Origin: Acetobacteraceae bacterium H6797
GTDB taxonomy: Bacteria; Pseudomonadota; Alphaproteobacteria; Acetobacterales; Acetobacteraceae
Direction: 5' to 3'
DNA: 64,000 nt
NCBI GenBank assembly: GCA_015223225.1
Contig: JADFCQ010000003.1
Location: 186,001-250,000 of the forward strand
In this document: one piece after another, positions 26,342 through 33,282 of the stretch
Position numbering within the stretch: position 1 is the first letter of the stretch
How the letters are laid out: the number at the start of each line of letters is the position of its first letter
Notes under the pieces: model-generated
What the model saw: the letters and a program-made list of their open reading frames with translations, nothing else
Told to the model about the DNA's origin: nothing
Databases searched by the model: none
Made by a program: the position numbers and the translations under genes

Positions 26342-27462
26342 GCGGAAAGCTTCGCAAAGCGCGCGGGATCGACAAGCGGGAGAATTGCCTTCAGCGCATC
26401 TTCGGGCTCCCGCCCTTCGATGAGATCGGCGACCAGCCGGCCGGCGGCGGGCCCGGTCTGGATACCGTAGCCGCCCTGGCCGCAGGACCAGTAGAAGCCC
26501 GGCTCGCTGCCCGCGCCGAGCGCGAGGCTGCCATCGGGCGTGAAGGTCCGGAGCCCGGCCCAGCTATGCTCCACCCGCCGCACCTCGATATCCATCGCCC
26601 GCGTGAAGCGATCGACCGCGATGGCGATGTCCAACTCGTCCGGCTGCGCGTCGCAAGGGGCGGAGGGGGTCTCGTCGACCGGGGAGACCATCAGCTTCCG
26701 CCGCGCCTCCGCGCGGGCATACCATTCCGACTGGCCCACGCCCTCCACCATCGGCCAGCCGGCGCAGTCGAAGGGCGCCGGGTCGATGATCACGGCGGTG
26801 CGGCGTTTGGGCACCAGGCCGAGCGGGCTCACCCCCGCCGCCAGTGCCACCTCGTCGCCCCAGGCACCGGCCGCATTGACGATCACGGGGGCGGTGAAAA
26901 CGGCGCCGGCACTGGTCTCGGCGTGCCAGAGGCCCTTCTCGCGCCAGACCCGCCCCGCGCGATGGCGCAGCGCCACCGTGCCGCCCGCCAATTTCACCTG
27001 ACGCAGGAAGCCCTGGTGCAAAGCCGCCACTTCCATGTCGACGCCACCGCGCTCGACGGCCGCGCCCACCGCATAGCCCTCGCGGATCGCCGGGATCATC
27101 TCCCGCGCCCGGGCGACGCTGATCTCCTCCAGCCCTTCGCCCGTCAGCAGAAGCTGATGCAGCGCCTCCGGCTCATCGGAAGGCGCCAGGAAGAGAATCT
27201 CGCGCGAACTCATCAGCGGCGCATCGGTGAAGCCGGGCGGCGGCGCCTCGAAGAAGGGGCGGGAAGCAGCGGAAAGCGCGCGCACGTCCTGGGGCCCGTA
27301 ATTCAGCAGCCAGATCGCGGCCGAACGGCCGGTCGTGTGGTAGCCCGCCGTTTCCTCCGCCTCCAGCAGCGCGACCTTGCGCGTGGCGGAGAGAAAGGCG
27401 GCGGCGGAAGCGCCCGCCATGCCCGCGCCGATGACGATGGCGCCGCTCGAATAGGTGTCCAT
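26338..27462 (-). CDS. FAD-dependent oxidoreductase, DAO/DadA-like
   Basis: The 374-residue protein has an N-terminal dinucleotide fold IVIGAGMAGASAAAFL, an ARMS-like stretch around AGYHTTGRSAA, a middle substrate domain, and a C-terminal FAD-closing segment YWSCGQGGYGIQTGPAAG. It belongs to the glycine oxidase / D-amino acid oxidase-like group. I start at ATG 27462 (CAGGATGG upstream), giving six residues before the fold; longer frames run into the intergenic region. It is the first gene of a three-gene operon divergent from the methionine transporter. Confidence 0.9.
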   Translation of the reverse strand: MDTYSSGAIVIGAGMAGASAAAFLSATRKVALLEAEETAGYHTTGRSAAIWLLNYGPQDVRALSAASRPFFEAPPPGFTDAPLMSSREILFLAPSDEPEALHQLLLTGEGLEEISVARAREMIPAIREGYAVGAAVERGGVDMEVAALHQGFLRQVKLAGGTVALRHRAGRVWREKGLWHAETSAGAVFTAPVIVNAAGAWGDEVALAAGVSPLGLVPKRRTAVIIDPAPFDCAGWPMVEGVGQSEWYARAEARRKLMVSPVDETPSAPCDAQPDELDIAIAVDRFTRAMDIEVRRVEHSWAGLRTFTPDGSLALGAGSEPGFYWSCGQGGYGIQTGPAAGRLVADLIEGREPEDALKAILPLVDPARFAKLSA

Positions 27463-27559
27463 GCGTCCATCCTGGTGCTGCGATGCCGCAGCGACAAGTT
27501 GACCGCGCCGGGAATATTCCTTAGTGATATTCTTGTAATTCCCGTCCGTGTGACGTGAA

Positions 27560-27618
27560 TTGCCGCGGGGATTTGACGGATGCAGCTTGCGCCGCGTGAT
27601 CAAGTGCTAAAAGCGCCA
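27560..27618 (+). promoter_or_regulatory. SAM-II riboswitch upstream of metNIQQ
   Basis: The sequence fits the SAM-II H-type pseudoknot. P1 is CGCGG (27564-27568) pairing with CCGCG (27592-27596). The loop segment ATTTGA (27571-27576) can pair with TCAAGT (27600-27605) to make P2, exactly where the known aptamers pair AUUUA with UAAAU. The invariant downstream GCTAAAA lies at 27606-27612. SAM-II aptamers are known from alphaproteobacterial methionine genes and shut expression when SAM is high. Here it lies about 145 nt before metN, and AGGAAG directly follows the aptamer. Confidence 0.88.
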
Positions 27619-27631
27619 GGAAGCCGCGGCC

Positions 27632-27688
27632 GTGCCAGCCGCGCTTCGTGGGTCATCCGCCATGATTGGAGGACCGCGATGCGCGTGA
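27632..27688 (+). CDS. Possible leader ORF directly behind the SAM-II aptamer
   Basis: A GTG at 27632 lies eight bases after AGGAAG (27618-27623), the first ribosome-site-like sequence past the aptamer, and opens an 18-codon frame ending TGCGCGTGA. Its stop codon falls inside the next mini-ORF, so translation of the two could be coupled. The peptide (MPAALRGSSAM start) has no recognisable content. It may be chance; what supports it is position, not composition. Confidence 0.3.
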   Translation: MPAALRGSSAMIGGPRCA

Positions 27689-27714
27689 TGATGTGTACCA
27701 GCCTGCCGCTCTGA
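27679..27714 (+). CDS. Candidate methionine/cysteine-rich leader peptide MRVMMCTSLPL
   Basis: An 11-residue frame, too short for ordinary gene finding, starts at ATG 27679 with a near-perfect ribosome site GGAGGA five bases upstream, the best one in this leader. Four of 11 residues are Met or Cys (M1, M4, M5, C6). It lies between the SAM-II aptamer and metN, and three bases past its stop a GC hairpin with three Ts begins. This is the layout of an amino-acid-sensing leader peptide; that role is inference from position and composition. Confidence 0.5.
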   Translation: MRVMMCTSLPL

Positions 27715-27717
27715 ACC

Positions 27718-27735
27718 GCCGCCCTTCGCGGCTTT
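27718..27735 (+). promoter_or_regulatory. Short hairpin behind the leader peptide
   Basis: GCCGC (27718-27722) pairs with GCGGC (27728-27732) around a CCTTC loop and is followed by TTT. The stem is only five pairs and the T-run short, so it would be a weak terminator or pause site. An additional imperfect stem, 27621-27646, precedes the leader peptide. Confidence 0.35.
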
Positions 27736-27760
27736 CCGCTTCCGCCGGGATTTTCTGATC

Positions 27761-28849
27761 ATGACCGATACGCACGGGGCCGGCAGCCTGACGCCCGCCA
27801 TCCGTCTCGAGAACCTGACCCGCCGTTTCACCGGGCGCGGCGCGGAGACGCTCGCCCTCGCGGGCGTCTCGCTCGACGTCGCGCCGGGGGAGATTTTCGG
27901 CATCGTCGGCCGCTCCGGCGCCGGCAAGTCCACCCTCATCCGCACCGTGAACCTGCTGGAACGCCCCGATAGCGGGGAGGTGACGGTGCTGGGCCAGAAG
28001 ATGCTGGGCCTGGATGATGCTTCGTTGCGCGCGGCGCGGCAGCGGATCGGCATGGTCTTCCAGCATTTCAACCTGCTCTCCTCCCGCACGGTGGCGGAGA
28101 ATATCGCCTTCCCGCTGGAGATCGCGGGCGTGCCCGCGGCCGAGCGGAAGCGCCGGGTGGAGGCGCTGCTGCCGCTGGTCGGGCTCGAGGCCAAGCGGGA
28201 CGCCTATCCGGCCCAGCTTTCGGGCGGGCAGAAGCAGCGCGTGGGCATCGCGCGGGCGCTGGCCAGCGAGCCGAAGATCCTACTCTGCGACGAGGCCACC
28301 TCCGCGCTCGATCCGGAGACGACGCAGGAAATCCTCCGCCTGATCCGTGACCTGCGCGACCGGCTGGACCTCACGGTGCTGCTCATCACGCATGAAATGG
28401 CCGTGGTGAAGGAAATCTGCGATCGCGTGGCCGTCATGGAAGCCGGCGCCGTGATCGAGACCGGCACGGTCTTCGACGTCTTCACCCAGCCCGCGCATCC
28501 GACGACCCGCCGCTTCGTCGCCGAGGTCATCGGCCGCGCCGTGCCGCCCGGCACCGTCGCGGCTCTTCCGCCGCCGGATGTGGGGGAGGAGCGGCGCCTG
28601 CTCCAGGTGCTCTTCGCCGGCCCCGCCGCGACGCGCGCCGTGATCAGCGACGTCTCGCGCCGCTTCACGGTGGATCTCAACATCGTCTCCGGCCGCATCG
28701 ACGAGATTTCCGGCCGTCCCTATGGGCTCATGGCACTCGCCGCCTATGGCCAGCCCGTCGCCATCGCCTCGGCCATCGCCTATCTGCGCGAGCTGGGGCT
28801 CACCGTCACCGATATCGCCGAAAGCGCGCTGAGCGAGGAGGGCCACTGA
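27761..28849 (+). CDS. metN: Methionine ABC transporter ATP-binding protein MetN
   Basis: The 362-residue ATPase has Walker A GRSGAGKST near residues 49-57, signature LSGGQKQR near 153 and Walker B LLCDEATSALD. From about residue 285 a C-terminal NIL-type domain follows (VISDVSRRFTVDLNIVSGRID), which in MetN binds methionine and inhibits transport. It energises import of L- and D-methionine with MetI and MetQ. Its own ribosome site is weak (GGGA about 13 bases before ATG), consistent with control from the structured leader. One base separates it from metI. Confidence 0.96.
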   Translation: MTDTHGAGSLTPAIRLENLTRRFTGRGAETLALAGVSLDVAPGEIFGIVGRSGAGKSTLIRTVNLLERPDSGEVTVLGQKMLGLDDASLRAARQRIGMVFQHFNLLSSRTVAENIAFPLEIAGVPAAERKRRVEALLPLVGLEAKRDAYPAQLSGGQKQRVGIARALASEPKILLCDEATSALDPETTQEILRLIRDLRDRLDLTVLLITHEMAVVKEICDRVAVMEAGAVIETGTVFDVFTQPAHPTTRRFVAEVIGRAVPPGTVAALPPPDVGEERRLLQVLFAGPAATRAVISDVSRRFTVDLNIVSGRIDEISGRPYGLMALAAYGQPVAIASAIAYLRELGLTVTDIAESALSEEGH

Positions 28850-28850
28850 C

Positions 28851-29516
28851 ATGCTGCCCTGGCTGACCCCCACCTTGCAGGACCTGCTGATCGATGCCGC
28901 CTGGGAAACCGCGGCCATGGTCGGCGGTTCGGCGGCCATCGCCATTCTCTTCGGCCTGCCCATCGCGCTCGCGCTCTACACCACCTCCAAGGGTGGGCTC
29001 GCGCCCAATGGCTGGCTCAACCGGCCCATTGGCCTGCTGGTGAATGCGGTGCGCTCCACGCCCTTCATCATCCTGATGGTCGCCATCGTGCCCTTCACCC
29101 GTTTCGTGGCGGGCACCTCGATCGGCACGGGGGCGGCGATCGTCCCGCTCGCGCTGGCGGCCACGGCCTTCATCGCCCGGCTCTTCGAGACGGCCTTCCA
29201 GGAAGTGGATCGCGGCGTGATCGAGGCCGCGCGCGCCATGGGCGCCTCGCGGCTGCAGATCCTGACGAAGGTGCTGGTGCCCGAGGCGCTGCCGGGCCTT
29301 CTGGCCGCGATCACGGTCACGCTGGTCTCGCTCGTTTCCTTCTCCGCCATGGCGGGCGCCATCGGCGGCGGCGGGCTCGGCGATCTCGGCATCCGCTTTG
29401 GCTATCAGCGCTTCATGCCCGAGGTGATGGCGACCGTCGTGGTCATCCTCATCATCGTGGTGCAGGGGCTGCAATCGCTTGGGGATTTCCTCGTCCGGCG
29501 CGCCCGCCGCGCCTGA
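28851..29516 (+). CDS. metI: Methionine ABC transporter permease MetI
   Basis: The 221-residue permease has five predicted helices and the MetI core: NAVRSTPFIILMVAIVPFTR, the EAA loop EAARAMGASRLQILTKVLVPEALPG, and SFSAMAGAIGGGGLGDLGIRFGYQRF. It forms the channel as a dimer with MetN. It begins immediately after metN. Confidence 0.96.
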   Translation: MLPWLTPTLQDLLIDAAWETAAMVGGSAAIAILFGLPIALALYTTSKGGLAPNGWLNRPIGLLVNAVRSTPFIILMVAIVPFTRFVAGTSIGTGAAIVPLALAATAFIARLFETAFQEVDRGVIEAARAMGASRLQILTKVLVPEALPGLLAAITVTLVSLVSFSAMAGAIGGGGLGDLGIRFGYQRFMPEVMATVVVILIIVVQGLQSLGDFLVRRARRA

Positions 29517-29559
29517 AGAACACGAACACGGCTCAAAGAAACGAAAAGGGGAAGATAAG

Positions 29560-30369
29560 ATGACCAGCATTTCCCGCCGCCTGGTGCTCGGCGCAGCCCT
29601 CGCCACACCCTCCCTGGCCTTCGCGCAGAATGCCGAGATCGGCACCGCCGCCCGCCCGCTGCGCATCGGCGCGACCGCCGGCCCTCATTCCCAGGTGCTG
29701 GAGAAGGTGAAGGAGATCGCCGCGCGCGACGGTCTCGTGCTCCGCGTCACCGAGTTCACCGATTATATCACGCCCAACGCGGCGCTCGCGGCCGGCGATC
29801 TCGACGCCAATTCCTTCCAGCATCAGCCCTTCCTCGACCAGACGGTGCGCGACCGCAAGCTGCCGCTGGTCGCCATCGGCAAGACGCTGGTTTTCCCGAT
29901 GGGGCTCTATTCCAAGCGGCACAAGGCCGTGGCGGACATTCCCAATGGCGGCCGTATCGCCATTCCGAACGACCCGACCAATGGCGGCCGCGCGCTGCTG
30001 CTGCTCGCGGCCAATGGCGCCTTCAAGCTGACGCCGGGCGCCGATTTCCGCGCCACCGTCGCCGATATCACCGAGAACCCGAAGCGCCTGCGCATCGTGG
30101 AACTCGAAGCGGCGCAGCTCCCCCGCGCGCTCGACGAGGTCGAGGCCGCGACGGTCAATACCAACTACGCCATTCCGGCCGGCCTCAACCCCGTGCGCGA
30201 CGCCATCGCCATCGAGAGCGCCGACAGCCCCTACGCCAATCTCATCGCCGTGAAGCAGGGCAACGAGAATGCCCCTTGGGCCAAGCGCCTGCTCGCTGCC
30301 TATCAGAACGATGAGATCAAGACCTTCGTGCGCGACACCTTCCAGGGTGCCGTGGTTCCTGCCTTCTGA
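29560..30369 (+). CDS. metQ: Methionine-binding periplasmic protein MetQ, first copy
   Basis: The 269-residue NlpA-family receptor has a signal (TSISRRLVLGAALATPSLAFAQ) without the lipoprotein cysteine seen in enterobacterial MetQ, so it is probably soluble in the periplasm. Family motifs include PHSQVLEKVKEIA, DANSFQHQPFLD and NGGRIAIPNDPTNGGRALLLL. ATG 29560 follows AAAAGGGGAAG. It is followed after 18 nt by a second receptor of equal length. Confidence 0.94.
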   Translation: MTSISRRLVLGAALATPSLAFAQNAEIGTAARPLRIGATAGPHSQVLEKVKEIAARDGLVLRVTEFTDYITPNAALAAGDLDANSFQHQPFLDQTVRDRKLPLVAIGKTLVFPMGLYSKRHKAVADIPNGGRIAIPNDPTNGGRALLLLAANGAFKLTPGADFRATVADITENPKRLRIVELEAAQLPRALDEVEAATVNTNYAIPAGLNPVRDAIAIESADSPYANLIAVKQGNENAPWAKRLLAAYQNDEIKTFVRDTFQGAVVPAF

Positions 30370-30387
30370 CGTCTGAGGAGTTTCCAC

Positions 30388-31197
30388 ATGCTTCGCCGTT
30401 CCATCCTCCTCGGCGCCCTGGCGGCGCCGGCCATCCTCCGCCCCGCCTTCGCCCAGTCCGGCGAGATCGGCACCGCCGCGCGCCCGCTCCGCGTGGGCGT
30501 GACCTCGGGCGTGCATGCCCAGGTGCTCGAGAAGGTGCGCGATGCCGTGGCCCCCAAGGGCCTGGTGCTGAAGATCACCGAGTTCGGTGACTTCATCCAG
30601 CCGAATGCCGCGCTGCAATCGGGTGATATCGACATCAACGTCTATCAGCACCTGCCCTTCCTGGAGGCCCAGAAGGCCCAGCGCGGCTATGACTTCGTCG
30701 CCGTCGGCAAGACGGTGCTGACCGTCATGGCCGTCTTCAGCAAGAAGGTGAAGGCGCTGAAGGACCTGCCGAACGGCGCCCGCATCGCCATTCCGAACGA
30801 CCCCACCAACGGCGGCCGCGCCCTGCTGCTCTTCGCCCAGGCCGGCGTGATCAAGCTGACCCCGGGCGTGGATTATCGCGCGACGGTTGCCGATATCGTC
30901 GAGAACCCGAAGCGCCTGCGCGTGGTGGAGCTGGAAGCCGCGACCATCTCCCGCGCGCTGGATGACGTCGATGCCGCCGCCATCACCGGGAATTACGCCG
31001 TCCCCGCCGGGCTGAACCCGATCAAGGACGGGCTGATCGCCGAGACGGCCGACAGCGTCTATACCTGCCTCGTCGTCGTCCGCGCCAAGGACAAGGACGC
31101 CCCCTGGGCCAAGGCCCTCGCCGCGGGCTATGCCGATCCGTCGGTGAAGGAATTCGTCGATGCGAAATTCGGCGGTTCGGTGATCGTCGGCGCCTGA
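30388..31197 (+). CDS. metQ: Methionine-binding periplasmic protein MetQ, second copy
   Basis: Also 269 residues, with signal MLRRSILLGALAAPAILRPAFAQ and the same motifs (NGARIAIPNDPTNGGRALLLF, ATVADIVENPKRLRVVELEAA). It is clearly homologous along its full length to the preceding gene, so the pair is a tandem duplication. Differences cluster in the ligand region (DINVYQHLPFLE against DANSFQHQPFLD), suggesting separate ligand preferences such as L- versus D-methionine or a derivative. A terminator follows directly. Confidence 0.94.
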   Translation: MLRRSILLGALAAPAILRPAFAQSGEIGTAARPLRVGVTSGVHAQVLEKVRDAVAPKGLVLKITEFGDFIQPNAALQSGDIDINVYQHLPFLEAQKAQRGYDFVAVGKTVLTVMAVFSKKVKALKDLPNGARIAIPNDPTNGGRALLLFAQAGVIKLTPGVDYRATVADIVENPKRLRVVELEAATISRALDDVDAAAITGNYAVPAGLNPIKDGLIAETADSVYTCLVVVRAKDKDAPWAKALAAGYADPSVKEFVDAKFGGSVIVGA

Positions 31198-31199
31198 TG

Positions 31200-31232
31200 C
31201 GAAAAGGCCGGGAGCGATCCCGGCCTTTTTTT
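31200..31232. terminator. Bidirectional terminator after metQ
   Basis: GGCCGGGA and TCCCGGCC arms with a GCGA loop are followed by seven Ts, and AAAA precedes the left arm. It ends the met operon and can also end the convergent GFA-gene transcript. Confidence 0.92.
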
Positions 31233-31243
31233 ATCTCCGCGAC

Positions 31244-31666
31244 TTACTCCGCTGGCATGAAGTGCAGCGTGCCGGCTCGCCGCGTCGGCGGGCCCGTGTC
31301 ATTGGTGTGGTTGACGCCATCCATGACGGGCACTTCGGGGAAGTCGAAAGGGCTCACGCCGTCAAGGCAGGCCACATTCACCGCATAGAGCTTTGTGTTC
31401 GAGCGCCGCTGGTGATGCGTATAGATGCCGCAGCGTGAGCAGAAGAAATGCTGCGCCGTGCCGGTATGGAAGCGATAGGTGGTCAGGGCTTCCTCGCCTT
31501 GCAGGATCTTGACCCCGCCCATCTCCGCCATGGCGACGACAGCGCCGCGCATCCGGCAATAGGAACAGGTGCAGCGGCGGATGGTGTCGAAACCCTCGCT
31601 GAGCTCAACCTCGAAACGCACGGTGCCGCAATGGCACTGCCCAGCGCGAAGTTCCCTGCCGCTCAC
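31244..31666 (-). CDS. GFA/CENP-V-domain zinc protein
   Basis: This 140-residue protein has the glutathione-dependent formaldehyde-activating (GFA) fold. Zinc-binding cysteines are visible as C11-H-C13, C32-T-C34-SY-C37 and C76-SR-C79. The family name comes from one enzyme proposed to form S-hydroxymethylglutathione, but most members have no proven reaction. It lies 15 nt downstream of the dehydratase gene and is very likely in the same operon. Confidence 0.9.
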   Translation of the reverse strand: MSGRELRAGQCHCGTVRFEVELSEGFDTIRRCTCSYCRMRGAVVAMAEMGGVKILQGEEALTTYRFHTGTAQHFFCSRCGIYTHHQRRSNTKLYAVNVACLDGVSPFDFPEVPVMDGVNHTNDTGPPTRRAGTLHFMPAE

Positions 31667-31681
31667 ACCCGATCTCCCGCG

Positions 31682-33247
31682 CTAGCCCATGATGCCGATC
31701 TGCCAGGGCACGAATTCATAGCCGCCCACGCCGAGCAGCTCGCTCTTGCTGCGCTCTCCCGAGGCGGTGCGCAAGATCAACTCGAAGATCCGCTGGCCCA
31801 TTTCTTCGAGACTTGAGGTGCCATCGAGGATCTCTCCGCAATTGATATCCATGTCTTCCTCAAGGCGCTGGAACATTGGCGTATTTGTCGCCAGTTTCAG
31901 CGAGGGCACCGGCTTGCAGCCGAACATCGATCCACGCCCCGTGGTGAAGGCGATGACATTCGCGCCGCCCGCCACTTGGCCCGTTGCCGAAACGGGGTCA
32001 TAGCCGGGGCTGTCCATGAAGACGAAGCCCTTCGTCGTCACCGGCTCGGCGTATCGGTAGACTTCCATCAGCGGCCCCGTGCCCCCCTTCATCGAACTGC
32101 CGAGCGACTTCTCGAAGATATTCGCGAGCCCGCCCGCCTGGTTGCCGGGGCTGACCACGCCGTTGATCTGCGTATCGCGCCCGGCGGCATAGACGTCCTT
32201 CCACCAGCGGATGCGCTCGATCAGCTTCTCGCCCACGGCCACACTGGCCGCGCGGCGCGTCAGCGTGTGCTCGACGCCATAGATTTCCGGCGTCTCCGAG
32301 AGGATCGCCGTGCCGCCATGGCGCACGAGAATATCCATCGCATGGCCCAGCGCAGGGTTCGCGGTGATGGAAGAAAAACTATCCGACCCGCCGCATTGCA
32401 GCCCCACGGTGATATGGCTCGCCGGCACCGTCTCGCGACGGATGTCATTCACCTCCGGCAGCAACTCCTTCACGGCCGCGACGCCGGCCTCGATGGTTTT
32501 CCGCGTGCCACCGACTTCCTGCATGGTAAAGGTGCGCAGCTTGGGCCCGGTGCCGAGCTTCTGGTCTTCCAGCAGCGCGCCGATCTGGTTGCGCTCGCAG
32601 CCCAGGCCGACCACCAGCACCGCCGCGAGGTTCGGATGCCGCGCGTAGCCGCCCAGCGTCCGCCGCAGCAGCGCCATCGGCTCGCCCGAGAGCTCCATGC
32701 CGCAGCCGAGCTGATGCGCTAAGGCGATGACGCCATCGACATTGGGGAAGGCGTCGAGCCCGCCATGCTTGAAGTGGTCGGCGATGCCGTTCACGACCGT
32801 TGCAGAGCAATTCACGGTTGAAAGGATGCCGATATAGTTCCGCGTCGCCACCTGCCCATTGGGCCGCACGATGCCCTGGAAGGTGGCCTGCTCCGAGGGC
32901 GGCAGCTTGTTGACCGGCTGGTAGTCCGTCGCATGGGCATAGTCGCGGTCGAATTCGCGAAAGGCGATATTATGCCCATGCAGCATCGTCCCGGCCGGCG
33001 TGTCCTGCGCCGCGAAGCCGATGACCACGTTGAACTTGCGGATCTCCTCACCCGCCTTAATGTCGCGCGTCGCGAGCTTGTAGCCAGGCGGCACGAGATT
33101 GAGGCTGGTGACGCCCTCGGAGGGAATGGGCGTGCCGGGCTCGATCCTGACCCGCGCGACGACGACATTGTCGCGCGGATGCAGGCGGATCACCGGGCCG
33201 CAGAGGCGCTTGGCCGAATGGTCGATCTTCGTCGCGGTGTCGGACAT
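31682..33247 (-). CDS. UxaA/GarD-family sugar-acid dehydratase
   Basis: The 521-residue enzyme combines an N-terminal SAF domain (about residues 15-95, with HPRDNVVVARVRIEPGTPIP) and the galactarate/altronate dehydratase catalytic region, with blocks ATRNYIGILSTVNCSATV, LAHQLGCGME, LGCERNQI, LQCGGSDSFSSITANPALG and TTGRGSMFGCKPVPSLKLATN. Family members are iron-dependent and remove water from altronate, galactarate or similar acids. Some family proteins split SAF and catalytic parts; here they are fused. ATG 33247 is preceded by AAGGAAAC. It is co-directional with the Ldh2-type dehydrogenase 35 nt upstream. Confidence 0.92.
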   Translation of the reverse strand: MSDTATKIDHSAKRLCGPVIRLHPRDNVVVARVRIEPGTPIPSEGVTSLNLVPPGYKLATRDIKAGEEIRKFNVVIGFAAQDTPAGTMLHGHNIAFREFDRDYAHATDYQPVNKLPPSEQATFQGIVRPNGQVATRNYIGILSTVNCSATVVNGIADHFKHGGLDAFPNVDGVIALAHQLGCGMELSGEPMALLRRTLGGYARHPNLAAVLVVGLGCERNQIGALLEDQKLGTGPKLRTFTMQEVGGTRKTIEAGVAAVKELLPEVNDIRRETVPASHITVGLQCGGSDSFSSITANPALGHAMDILVRHGGTAILSETPEIYGVEHTLTRRAASVAVGEKLIERIRWWKDVYAAGRDTQINGVVSPGNQAGGLANIFEKSLGSSMKGGTGPLMEVYRYAEPVTTKGFVFMDSPGYDPVSATGQVAGGANVIAFTTGRGSMFGCKPVPSLKLATNTPMFQRLEEDMDINCGEILDGTSSLEEMGQRIFELILRTASGERSKSELLGVGGYEFVPWQIGIMG

Positions 33248-33282
33248 TTTTTTGTTTCCTTGGACGTGAAGCAAGCAGGGCG

